From positions 29,509,058 through 29,573,057 of the forward strand of contig CM047426.1 in the NCBI GenBank assembly GCA_026168455.1: 64,000 bases of DNA, in the 5' to 3' direction. The translations under genes and the position numbers were made by a program. The notes beneath the pieces are model-generated. The model was not told the DNA's origin. It was given only the letters and a program-made list of their open reading frames with translations, and searched no databases. Every line of letters begins with the position of its first letter. The stretch's first letter is position 1. Below, piece by piece: positions 36,231-48,769 of the stretch. This DNA comes from Theocolax elegans. Taxonomy: Eukaryota; Arthropoda; Insecta; Hymenoptera; Cerocephalidae.

Positions 36231-38174
36231 AACAAAACGCGACTGCTCCTTTCGAACAGTCGAGTCGACACGGATATGCACACACGTATATACACGTGTG
36301 TGTCTGGGTATATGCATTACCTTTTTTCTCTTTCTCCCGCGAAGCGATTTATCGTCTCCATCTCTCCCGATTTCGCATCGGTGCTCATCTCGCGTTGCGC
36401 AATTTCGCTCGCGCGAGCGAGGTACACCATCGCATGTACAAGCGAATCGGCCACCGATTTGCTTGCCTCGAAACCTTTCTACCGCGCAAGCGAGAGAGAG
36501 AGAGATGATTGATGTGGGAGCGGTTCAAGCCTCATTGTTGGCCGCTTCAAAATCTTTCTTGGATTTTTCGCTTATGCACTGGGGCGGTGAACGATGACAA
36601 AAGACCTGACGATTTGATTAAGATTCGCCGCAGCCTGAGCCGCGTTAGTTTACACGAGAGTCACGAGAATAAGAGTTAGATCTTTATTTGTCCTCTATTA
36701 CATAGCTCATCTCACGTTTTTTCTCCGATATTCTTTTGTGCACCCTGCCGTTACTTTCGTTGCACCGACGACTCCAAAAACGTTGCTTCGCATAAATCCA
36801 TAAATCATTAATAACACTCGTTTACTGCTTGTTTTGGCAACCTGGCATGGAAATAATTAATAGTTTTGCAAATTACTTTAACTCTACGAGCTCGCCGAAT
36901 ATTACTTGAAAAATGTACTTATTTTTACCAATACTTATAATTAATGATATATTTTTATACTTTAGTCCTAGTATATTACTCAGCAAGAGCAGAAACTCGA
37001 AGTTTCGTGCACTGTGTACATATGAGGTCTACGCACACGCACTGCAAGTACTGCTATTATCTGCTCGTGTTAAGTATACATTTTTCTTCATCGCTACAAG
37101 TCGAAAGTGCATTGGAAAAACTTAAAATAAATGCAGATAATTAGCCAGCTGTTCTTGCTGCTAACTGCTGAGCAGTACAATGTAGAAAGCGATATCAGCC
37201 GTAATATATTTACGTGCACTATCTTAACCTTAATTGTTTTATGCTCTGTGGCGACAAGGTAAACATCCCGATTAATAAACACCTCGAAGAATGTGTACCC
37301 TTGTTTGAACACTCGAATAATAATGTTTAATAAATCGTCTATGTTTACACGCCTAATTAAAAATATTCTATTAAACTGTTAAATATATTTACATTATTTA
37401 AGTACCAAAATTAATATTAATATAAGAGAACCAAAATATTCTAAATTAATATTTAATTTCACCATTCGTCGTATTGAATAAATCGTTGTAATCTAATAAA
37501 AAAATTGTCTTATTTGCTCAAAGTGTTTTAAGTTTTATTCATTAAAAAGAATACTGTTTAACATGAAATTTATTGTATATAATAGTTTTTGATTCGTAGA
37601 TTTTTAGTGTAATTTTCATTAAATTATTAATTGTTCCATTGGACGTGCATACATATTGCATCTATCTATTAAACGGAGCAAACGCTTCATTTAAGTAACT
37701 TGTATGTCTTTAAACGTATGCTTTTGATATTTTAGCGTAATAAAATAATGTACATAATTAAAAGGATTATTTTTCAATTTCTTGAAAATGTTAATTAAAT
37801 AATATATAATGATAATAAAAAAATGTTGAATCCATATACTTTGTATATTTGTGGCGTTTATTTTATATTAGCAAATATTTTTATTAATAAACCAATATAA
37901 GTACTTATCATTGCTAATACTTACCCTTTCAACTACACTTTAGGATTAACTTTTATATTTTATTAGGAGAAACAGATTTCATTCTTAGATTTAAATTTAT
38001 TAACTAGATTTCTGTAGTTCAATTCGTGATACACCATGCAAAACAAAGAGTTTCGTGTAAATTGACAATACGGAATTTTCAATGCAATCTAATAAATACT
38101 GAATTTATTTTAAAAATTATTTAAACAACCTATCTGTCACTTTCATGGATTAGTGTACAATTGTTCTATGATTA

Positions 38175-39226
38175 GGAGAGGACGGGGTTAATCTGCCCGT
38201 TTTTTTTTCTGCAATTTTTTCTCAGCGAATTTTGATTCTTTTTACACTCTGTCTGGACAGAAAACAAGTTCAACATACTAACTATTTACCTGGTTTTTAC
38301 CAAATGTAAAAATTTAAAAATAAAAGATCTTCGCTGGAGGTGAAAAAAAATCGTTTTGGGCAATATAGCCTCGTGGCTGGGGCTAATTTGTTCAATTCTT
38401 GGGGCTAAGTTACCATATCTTTTAACGTGAGTTTTCCAAACTTATAAAATTTTTTATCTAGCTTCTCAATTTTACATAGTTTACAGTATTTTAGCATACA
38501 ATGACTTAATAACAAATTAACTCTTTTTTTCATTTAAAATTGCTCTAAATAATATCCATTTAATCTCGCATTAGGCTTTAATTTTTTTCGGTCGATTTTA
38601 AAAATATTTTCTTTTCCAACGTCTAAATTTGGACTTTTCCGTAAATTTTCAGTTTTTAAAAGAATACTGTCCTCTGAAAAGTTCTTGCAGATATATTACG
38701 TATTTAGCTAGAGATACTCAAAAGTATGCGTAATCCACTCATTTGAACGCAAAGTTAACGAAACGATACATTAACACACTTCAACACTTGCCGTGTTCAA
38801 AAAGTTATTGTCTGGAAAAGGTTCTCTATCTAAATTTACTTAATTCATGTATTTCAGGTAGGGTAAACTAGCCGCACGGTTTTGAGCAACTTAGCACCAA
38901 ATGGTACAAATTACTTTAAATGCACGTAACTCTGTTAATAATTAACTGTCAGAGACCAGTCGCACATCAAAATGTTCGTCTGAAAGTATAAAATTGAACT
39001 GCTACCGCCGCGCATCGCAATACTCTTATTTCGCTCGCGAAATGTATTTCTGCACGAGTAAAAAGATCCCAATGCAAAGTGTAAAAACAGTTTTTTGGTA
39101 CTAACTTTTCGAGTACTTTGAAATTTACAAATGTTTTCTAGGGCACAATTTTAAAAAGCGCATTCTGCATGAAAATATTCCAAAAGGTTAAATTAGCCCC
39201 ATGGTCAACTTAGCCCCTTCCTCCCC
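38175..39226. mobile_element. TA-flanked MITE with GGRGAGGA termini, about 1.05 kb
   Basis: The left end GGAGAGGACGGGGTTAATC and the right end (reversed) GGGGAGGAAGGGGCTAAGT are imperfect terminal inverted repeats. TA flanks both ends (38173-38174, 39227-39228). Inside, the subterminal word GGGCTAA(T/G)TT or its reverse recurs (38390, 38402, 38885-38895, 39190-39215). There is no transposase frame. TA duplication suggests a Tc1/mariner-related non-autonomous family. Confidence 0.65.
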
Positions 39227-39228
39227 TA

Positions 39229-40900
39229 CTTGTAACAGGGACACGATTATTATACGAGAAAGAAGCTAGCATCCAAAGCTATTATTTGAACTTTTGTTTG
39301 TTTAAATAGCTTAAACTGTTGAAAGTTATGTTTATTTGAAACATAGATACAAATTTACATTAGTTTTTATAGAAACTGTTACATTAATCTTATATCTTAT
39401 TTTCCTGACAATACTTTGATCAAACATCTTTTGAAAAATTAAAGCTATATAAAAATCCAAGCTGTTAATACCAGTATTTTTATCGTTCCTAGAGATTAAA
39501 TAAATCTTGAGTTATTTTAATTGTCGTAAAGTACTTTTTTCCCTGGATATTTAAAATATATCGAATATTTTTATTCCTAGGGCTCGTTGGACAGAACCCT
39601 GAAACACGGGTCTTCTTATTTGGACCTGGGAATCATATTTCACAGTTTCAGATAAATTCGTTTCTCAAAGGTCATGAACTCTCCTTGTCAGTGTATGAAA
39701 TTAGTTACAGGATTCCAAATGTTAAAATTAATTATAAATTAAAAGCATTTTAATTAGTTAACTGAATTTTTTATTCAATATAATCATTGAACAGTTGGTT
39801 CAATTTTATTGTATCTCTAAAATTTTTTATTAAATTTAAATAGTATATATCGTACACATACTGTTATATTGTACGTGAAAAACTAAAAAAAGAAACTTAG
39901 TCATTTTTAACATCTTAAAATTTAAATTACCCTTATAATCAATCGTTAATACATGTTGCTTTCTATATTTGGAGGTCATTATGGTGTAATGTCATTATAA
40001 TTTTTTAAACTTAATTTGATGAATTTTTTAACAAATAGCTGATTATTTAATTCAGTAAATGGTCTTAAAAAGCATATACATATGGAATACAAATTCTAAA
40101 TTTAGTTGTTTTCTTTTAATCTATATAGTAGATGAGTGAATTTCATGATTAATAGGTAAAAAAAAGTCGTGACTTTAAGAATTAAATTAATATTAGGTAA
40201 GTTATTTGGACATGGGACCGCTTGGACAGTTAAGAATCGAACACATTACATAAACAACCATTATGTCGTTACGGGCGAATAAATTAATTGGATAAATAAT
40301 AAATTTAAAAATACATTTGTATATCTTGCTCGTTATTGGCGCATTTGATGTCGGAGAGGCAACTTTTATGGGTCACTTTATCCCCTACTGATACACTAAA
40401 CGTCTAACCCACTGACCTTTGTATACAACCGACGTTCAAATAAAAGCTTGTTAAAGGCAACCAAACATCTTGCTTTTACTGTCAATTCTCAAATTTCTGT
40501 AAACGTCAGAGTACATAATTAGTTTAAAATACGCGATACCTCAAAGCAGAGCAATTATTTATTTAATTATTATTATGATTACTTATTATTATCGAATTTT
40601 CATTCATTATTAGAAGCATTTTTTGGTTACAGTTATCTCCCGTGAATTAACAAATAATTTCGAGTAATCCTAAAATATATAAATAATATGATTATTCTTA
40701 TGAAAATATCTGTACGTTTGGTATACGAAGAATGCATCTTGTATAGATTGGAATACGTATTTATTACTACCACGATGTCGAAGCACACCGATATAGAATA
40801 TGGATGGCAATAATAGAAAAGGGAGAAGTAAAATTTCAGGGCAATTTGAAACATATAAAAATAATTAATGCCATAAAAGAATAAGAGTAAGAGTAAGTTA
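39229..40900. other. AT-rich spacer
   Basis: No frame over 73 codons, no hairpin with clean ends. It is unremarkable except for CG-bearing single-copy text near 39590-39660. Confidence 0.4.
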
Positions 40901-42646
40901 AATTTCCATGACGGGGAAGAGCATTCGTAATAACCAATATATCGCGAATCAGTTGATTATCTAATCAGTACGGATGAGCCTCGCAATGCGGAAAAGCTGG
41001 AGCCTCCCGATTTGCTACAACGGAAAAGGGATTCGAAAGCGGGTGCGTTTACGCGCGCATTCGTATACATGTATATATAAATGCGCTCTCATGTTCGCTG
41101 AGCGTTTTATGAATAAATGGCCGGCGCGCGTATAGAATGAATAAATCACGAGTACCGGGTACATGGAGCAGCAGCAGCAAAATCCGCTCCCGGTAACGTT
41201 GGTGCGACTGCATTTTTCAGTCACCGTGAGGACGAGCCAAAGGAAGCAAAATTGCGTACCAAGCCGAAGATAAAAAAAATTATTGGAACTTCTTATACCT
41301 GTCCGGCTACGTAGTTATATATATATTTGTTCTGCGTAATATCTTGGCTTCCCGATTATCCGCGGAATATATCAACCGCTCCATGATCTTTGTTTCTTAC
41401 AGACCCGATGAGTTTCCGTGGAAAGAGTCTCCTTCGACGAACGAACGCGCTACGCCCACTTCGTAACCAAGACTTTTTATACACTTTTTTTACTTCCTGC
41501 CATTATGATTATGATTCGATGATTTTGTAGGGAGCGCTACATCGGAAAGTCGCAACGGGGGTGGATGTGCTTTAATTCATTTAATTATCCAGCACTAGGT
41601 TATTTTTACGAATACGCTAAGGAATTAAAAAAAAATTATCTTAAACCGGTGGTAACGCAAAATGTTACTATTATTGATTAATTATCGATCAGATTATATT
41701 GAGATATTCATAAACTTTAAACTGAAAATATATATAACAATATAATGTAAAATAGAATTAATGTTTTATGTTAATTATTTTTATTTTAATACATAACTGT
41801 TTAAAAATGTCAAATTTCAGTAATATTTGTAAGGACATTAAAATTATTTATTAGCACATAAGCGATGCCAATCACGTAGTTAACGTTATTCGATTTTAAA
41901 TATACCTCTTTTACACATACATCATAAGTGAATTCAGCTATCAATATCTGTAAAATTAGAAGACATATCTAGAATTGAATATTTAATCCAATATTTTAAT
42001 AATTCAGTTCAGTCATTATTTCATGAATTAACATATTGACGATAAAATCAACAACTTCAAGTCCATTCCCTTCAATTATTGGGTTTTAAAATTTAATTAA
42101 TGCCTCTTCAATTTCTAGATATTTAGATAATGAAATTATATTTTACTATGGAAAGTATGTGTATATCTTTTCTCTCACGGTATGCGTATTTTATATTAAT
42201 TTATGACTTTTATTTATTTGTATTTATTGTTAATAAAAATTGTATCAAAGTTCGACTATCAATTACGAATTAGTATAATTATCGATTAAATTTTAATTAC
42301 CGAATGCTTCCCTTTAATATTATTCTACATTATTTTACTTTTTTAAACAATCAGTAGTTAATTAAACAGTAGGAGTTGATAAAATATGTAGAACTGCAGG
42401 TCTTGCATATCGAATTAGAAAATACAATTAAATGTTATTTATGCGTAAATATGGGGGAAGTTTGAGGATATATAGATATAGATGTATAATTTAAAAATAG
42501 AAAAATAATATCAAGGAAATAGTAGAAATGTAACGTAAGAGAAATAGGAAGGATCGGATGAATAATAAAGATCGAGTGGAAGGCCTGTCTGAATCGGGGC
42601 GCGGTGATACCACGCATACACAATACGTCCGGCTGGCTCTTTCTCT

Positions 42647-42678
42647 GAGTCTCCGAGTCTCCGAGTCTCCGAGTCTCC
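42647..42678. repeat. (GAGTCTCC)4 array
   Basis: Four perfect 8-bp units. Confidence 0.95.
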
Positions 42679-42977
42679 CGCATCCCGGTATTCTCGGGTA
42701 AAAATAAAAGAAGGAGAAGCAAATCCAAAAGTATAATGAAGAGTAAGGCAGTAGCGGTACGAAATGAAGTTGTTTCGTAAGTGCCAGTGCTGGCTAGAAG
42801 GAGACGCTCATCTCGCGGGTGAGCCGCGCGAGCGCGCGCGCGCTACATCCCTTCGTTTACTAATTCCCGCTGCGTAGGGAGATAAAGCTAGAGCGCTGGC
42901 TGGTGGTCGTGTAACGAGCGTCGCTCCGGAGACTTAAAACGGAAACGAGGATAGGATAAAATTTCTCTCTTTCTCTT

Positions 42978-43031
42978 GCTTTTGCTCCTGCTCCTACTCC
43001 TGCTCCTGCTCTTGCTCTTGCTCTTGCTCTT
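42978..43031. repeat. CTCYTG hexamer array
   Basis: About nine units alternating CTCCTG and CTCTTG, with a few base changes at the left edge. In minus-strand translation they give Ala-Arg/Gly repeats. Confidence 0.9.
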
Positions 43032-43092
43032 GGTATAAGTCGGTATGACGTTAAAAGAAGAGGAGGAGATGACAAGTAGTCGCTCGGATAAC

Positions 43093-43116
43093 GAGTGCGA
43101 GTGCGAGTGCGAGTGC
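43093..43116. repeat. (GAGTGC)4 array
   Basis: Four perfect hexamers, 60 bp after the CTCYTG array. Confidence 0.95.
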
Positions 43117-43485
43117 GAGAAGGAAAAGGTGGTCCGTCTCTAGCGTTAACCCCCTCTGCCTACCAATTGCGCTAGAGCCATCAGTCCCCTCGTCCTTTTT
43201 CCACCCCCCGGTTGCCCTCCGGTACCCCCCGAATCTCCACGGTTCCCGGTGAGTCTGAAAAAGAGTATTTAAAGTGACGTCACGGTGAGACCTGGAGCGA
43301 GCGAACGAGCGCGCGCCAAAGACGGAAGGAATGAGCGAGACGGACGACTCGTTTCTTCTCCGTTTAACGAAAAGAGAGAAGTAGGAAAGGAGATGCTTTA
43401 ACACGCTCAATATAAATACTTGAGAGGGGGATGAGGGACGCGCGAGTAGAGCTTGCGGGGAAGAAAAAGGGTTGCTTCTCTCCTC

Positions 43486-43488
<3 letters not shown>

Positions 43489-43525
<37 letters not shown>

Positions 43526-43543
43526 TCGCTCTCTCTCTCTCTC
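43489..43543. repeat. (CT)n tract, interrupted
   Basis: CT units 43489-43521 and 43528-43543, the longest CT tract of the window. Confidence 0.95.
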
Positions 43544-44078
43544 GTTTCCTCGCTCTCAACTCCTAACACGTATACGTTCGTGTGCGTGGGTGTGTAAATG
43601 AGGGTGTGTGTGCAGGTTGCTAGGAGAGGGGGCACCGAGAGAAATAGACGAAGACAAAGAGGAGGAGAAGAAAATCGAAGGAGGGTGAGGAAAGAGGCGA
43701 GGGCGGAAGGCGAGTCTGGAAAACTCACCCCTTTTCTTGCTTACCCTCGCTCGCTGTTTAATTGCATCTTACTTTCGAATTTTCCGCGTGGCGCTATCGA
43801 TCGAGACACGCGGAGGGCGAAAAAGGCGCCGTAGGGTAGGGGTTCGTTTGCGTCTTATCTCCAAAGGCACCGGTGAACTCCCTCCTCAGCTTTTTCTTCC
43901 TTCTCTACCGCACTCTTCTCTTTCCTTCGCTTCTCTGCCCTTCTCTTCTTTTACTTTACTCTTCTCTACTCTTCTCTACTCTTCTCTGCTCTGCTCCACT
44001 CTTCTCTTCACCCGTACGGGCTATTTAAAACTACGCACGCCAACCGATCCCGAGGTTCTATACGCGGGGTGAAACTTT

Positions 44079-44097
44079 CGCTCGCTCGCTCGCTCGC
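44079..44097. repeat. (CGCT)n array
   Basis: Nearly five CGCT units at the right edge of the islet. Confidence 0.9.
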
Positions 44098-45283
44098 CCT
44101 GAATTTAATGGGTTTCCAACGCTCCAGGCTTATATCCGATCAACCATTTTTTTGGATTTTCTCAAACTCCGCGAATTGCGACATTCACGCGAATTAGCTT
44201 ATACAATTCGATCGATAAATCTTTTTTATTGATGATGATCTATATACTTTTTTCTATCAATATGCAATACTTGAAATATCATAATTATTAAATGTATATA
44301 CTTGATTTTCTTTACTAAATGCGTAACCCTGTACCACAATTAAGTCAATGTGCTCCTTCATTTCTAATTACCTCTTAACTGTAAATCTAAGTTTAATTAA
44401 TTGAATATTTCGTATATTTGTAGACTGTCAAATTTAAATATTTGCACTTATAATTAAATTAATAACGGTAAGCAATTATTACTAATTACGCATGACAATA
44501 CATTGATTTTATGGTACAATTAATGCAATAGTTTTCAATAGTCAAAATTTGTGTTTAAGAGCAAAATAAATGTAAATATGCTAGTTTTCAAAAAGGCTAG
44601 ATATATTATATATATACTTTTAATAATTTGTTCGAGAAATGCCGCGGTGATCAAAGAAATTCTCTTGTTCACACACATATCTATCGCAAATATGTTGTTT
44701 GAACAAATTTTTATCCAAAGATGTTACATTCGTTGTTACTTTAGTTCAAATTCACTAAATACCTGGAATTTAATTTTAAGGATATAACTAGGGCTTACCG
44801 ATAAATTTTGCATGAGTACATAAAATATAAAGATTATATATGTTTCTTTGAAAATAAACAAGATTACTCATAGACACCGCACAATCAACCACAATTTTTA
44901 CCACAAAACAATTAGCTTTTTGAATTCCAATTAAAGATAAAAAAAATGTAAAGTTACCCGTTACCATTTAAAAGAAAAATGGCACACTCTTCTTTTAAAA
45001 AAATTAACGTAAGAGCGTAAAAAGTTTTACTGCGTAAGGAGGCTAAAAAGGAAAGCGAAAAAAAAGAAAAAGAAGATAGAGAGATGCAAGTGTATGTGTG
45101 CGCGCTCGTGCGCCCTGGAGGTAAGGAGGGAATTAGAGGGACCAAGGGAGAAGGAAAATGAGCGCGGAAGAAACGAGGGGGTGAGAAGGAACGATGGAGC
45201 AAGGGAAGAGGTAGGGAAACCAGGGCCGACTTAACCAATTTCAAGAGGCACGTACGACGCGAATCCCATGAGCGAGTGTATGT

Positions 45284-45344
45284 ATATATATATATATATA
45301 GAAAGAGAGAGACCGAGAGTGAGAGAGAGAGAGAGAGAGAGTGA
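45284..45344. repeat. (TA)n-(GA)n tract
   Basis: TA units 45284-45300 join GA units to 45344, the same composite as at 25271-25312. Confidence 0.95.
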
Positions 45345-47094
45345 GTACGTGGAAGTAGAGGATGGTATAGGGATGTGTTTGTTTTTCCGCGCTTTGCTAC
45401 GCTTGGGCGCGCCGAGACTCTTTATACGGTCGAGGGATATTAAGGAGGGAAAACGCGAAATCGAGCTGATCTTATTTCGAGTCCTGCGTACATTCTCATT
45501 CGTACGTGTGCAAATAAAGTACTTCCACTTTTTTTTAATACAAATTACTGAGATTATTCTATTTCTTTTTTAAATTACCAACGAGGTGTAATTACACATC
45601 TAGAGTAATATGGGATTGACTTTAGTCACGTACACCTACGTCTATTTAAAATCTATTAGAAATAATACATAATTTCATTAAACATTGTCCTCATCGTTTT
45701 TATAACTTTTTAAATGTACTTTTCCGACGTCATATACTCATATAAATAATGTCATTTAATTGCATTCACCTAAGATTCCTTCACGTTGATCATTCGTTAT
45801 TCTTATTATTTAGTTTACTTTAAAATAATATAAATCCGAAGGATACATTTTTATTTATATCAGTATCGGTTAATTATACTTTTTTTCAAGTCCACCGTGC
45901 ATGGCAAGTATTCTACAGTTTTAATCGTAAAAAACCGTATTAGTTTTCTACTCATACTTTGTAAAATTTTTGACATAACTACAACGGTAAGAAAGTATAC
46001 TGCATGGAAATGATAAATTATCGATAATTAATGGCAATGATATAAGGGCTCAATTAAATCTATTTGCACATTATATACTCACAACAATATTTAAAATTCA
46101 TTAACATACTTGTATCAAATTAATTAATGTTTTGCTAACAATATATCTCCTTTATAGAAGATTCAGACAGTATAGATGTATGTGGAGATAAGTTTATAAT
46201 GAATAATTAAATTTTGCTTGTTTAAAAAAGTCAATATATCATTATTTTTTGTAAAACGACATTTCTTTTTTTGCGTATTTGAAAGTTAAATAAAATACTG
46301 TTGTAATAAGTGCTTATTTAATTATTTACAATATGGTGCAAGCACACATGTATGTAATTATCATTATTCTTTAATACATTAATGCACAGCTTATTGTAGT
46401 TCTTGAAAAACCAAACTGCACTTATTTATTATAACAATGTGAAATAAAAAAATGTTCGTATTAAAACAGTTATAAAATTTTATTTGCTTAAAGTTGGAAA
46501 AATCTATAATCGAGCATCTAATATTACAACTTTGCAAATTATAGAATGTCGCGACAATGGAAAAAATTTTTCCATACACCCTGGTTGTTGGGTTCGTTAT
46601 TGTCATTTCAGGTATTGTTTTAACGGCTCGATAAACCAACTTTCACGGGTCCACGAATCGCACAGCGAATAAGCTTTTTTTTTTCTTGTGCACGAACGAA
46701 CCCTTAATAATGTACACGTGCTGATGAGCAAAAACAATAGGATGCATCTACCTCTCTTTTTTATCAATATTCCTTAGACTTTAAGATTTCTACATTGAAT
46801 ATTTTTGAAGCAGCTCGTCAAATTGACGATTCGATGGAAAATTATGCCTTACTTACTTTTAAAAGGTTTTATTTCTAAAGGTTGAAATATTCATATTTCA
46901 TTGGATCATTCAAGCACAATTTTTGTTTATGAAAGATGTAAATAATAACTGCAAAAAGAAAGAATAGCACTATATTTTATTTTATAAACAAAAATACCTT
47001 ATATACATTTTAGCTCCTTGGATGAATGACAATAAACATTTTCTTAAGAACATTTCTTCATTTACATAAATATAAATTTTCACACACGATATGC

Positions 47095-47277
47095 AAGTTT
47101 TACTATAACAATTATTAACTCCATGTAAATATATATTTTATGAAAATATCTTACGCGTGCTAAGCTCTTAATTTCACATGTAGTGTAAGTGGAAGAATAA
47201 GAACTTTATGATTAACTTGACAGTGTTGTTTTAAATTTTACATATTTACATGGAGTTAATAATTGTTACTAAAACTT
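47095..47277. repeat. Inverted repeat with about 36-bp arms
   Basis: Arms 47095-47131 and 47243-47277 share TATTTACATGGAGTTAATAA and flanks with one missing base, separated by about 110 bp of AT-rich sequence. No target duplication is evident. It could be a small foldback element or a folded RNA. Confidence 0.6.
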
Positions 47278-48044
47278 TATACTTATATCTATTATTTAAA
47301 CAAATTTTAGTGAATCATCATAAAATTTATCCAGTTAAATATTGTAAAACTCGATGTATACTTTTTCGATTTGTATAAATACAAACATGCATTAGCAATA
47401 TTTATAAGTGATAATACACAAAAGTGTTTCATATCAAGACTAAGAAATATAAATGGGTAATCGTTAGGTAATGCAATCGAATTACGCATATTGAAGGTAA
47501 TAGTTTAATATATTTAGGGTGCAATATATTCGTAGACGGACATGCGTGAAGGTAAATCGGAATAAATATATTCAAATTTGTGTCCACGAAAGTATAAAAA
47601 GGCAATAGGCATACGTATAAACACACACACACACACATGGTAAGGAGGCGCGACGCATTACGAGATTGCGCACAAGCCGACATAGTACGGACATTAATTC
47701 CCGAAGGACTTCTTTCAAGGGCTTCCGAGACGATGTAGCTAGGAATCTTGTTTTTGCCATGTACAAGTCCCTCGTCCCCAAAAAGAAAAAAAATTGCCTA
47801 AAGTTTGTAATTAGAAAGCATCAGAAATTTCACGGACGTCTCCCGGTTTTCACCCCTTATATTTTTAATCAATCCGTCACTGGGTGCCGCGGATGGGGTA
47901 AGAGACCGAGAGCGGAGAAAGAAAGAGGGAGAGTCCTGCCGAGGGGGTGGATGGGTGGGTGGTTTCTTCCTTAGTTCCCTTCCTCGCGCTCGTATTTAAA
48001 ACCTCGAGGCTGATGAACGCTCCTCGACCTGTATACAAGTGTGT

Positions 48045-48085
48045 GTTCGTGTGTGTGTGCGCGCGCGCGCGTGTATGCGCACACC
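48045..48085. repeat. Alternating TG/CG run
   Basis: (TG)n runs into (CG)6 and back to TG, then a TA run (48089-48102). A second (TG)12 run with a G7 end lies at 48439-48468. Both are in the 47.6-48.75 kb islet. Confidence 0.85.
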
Positions 48086-48769
48086 CATATATATATATAT
48101 ATGAACGAATACACATGGATCTATATAGGTATGTAAAGTATAAGGAAGAAAGGGAGAAAGCAAGAGAGTGAGAGGCGCAGGGTAGGGCCGTGATAGCGTC
48201 TCCTCAACCTCCTCCCTTTTCTCTTTCTCGCTCTTTCCTTGGGAGCCTGGGGTTTGGCTTCTCCGCGACGAGCCATCCACCCCCGACCAATCTTTCTCTC
48301 TTTCTCTCCTTTTCCTGAGCTTGGCCTCGCTCTCGCTTCATGGCACGTATATATATACAAGGGCTCTCTCGTATCTCACAACCACGCGCGACCGTCGTTA
48401 AGACCGTGCGATTGCGCTATGTATGGATGTCTCTACGTGGGTGTGTGTGTGTGTGTGTGTGTGGGGGGTGATGCGCGCGCGGATTCTCTGCTTCGAGAGA
48501 AGGATGGTCTATACAATATATACAGTTATATACTCGAAGCGAACCTGGCTTGACGAATGCCTTTAATCACCAATTGTTTCTACCGAACGCGAGAGATAGA
48601 TCCGTTTTATTGCTCCAAAGTTCCTGGATACAATTATGTGCACCCGGAAAAAATTTCGGTTTGCTTTTGTACTTAATGGTACGTGCGAGCCTCCTTCTTA
48701 ATTACTTTAATATTTACCTACTTTTTTTTGGACTATATATTTATAAACAAGCTCACGATTTAAAGATTT

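Larger units (their letters stand above)
42541..44220. other. Largest CpG-rich islet, several tandem arrays, no gene
   Basis: This 1.7-kb islet is the most repeat-dense of the region. Frames on both strands are open for up to 225 codons (43051-43728, minus) but encode Arg-Glu, Ala-Leu and Ser-Leu runs with no domain. A consensus CRE, TGACGTCA, lies at 43275-43282 beside a TATTTAAA box, so a promoter is possible, but start-site spacing is not convincing in either direction. Confidence 0.4.

Noticed and set aside
43260..43290. TATTTAAA box next to TGACGTCA as a core promoter
   Set aside because: The possible initiator on the minus strand is too close to the TATA-like box, and on the plus strand the CRE is on the wrong side. 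Kept only as a note.
43051..43728. 225-codon minus-strand frame, the second longest of the window
   Set aside because: It crosses CT, hexamer and GAGTGC arrays and encodes Arg-Glu and Ala-Leu runs. No domain, no splice logic.
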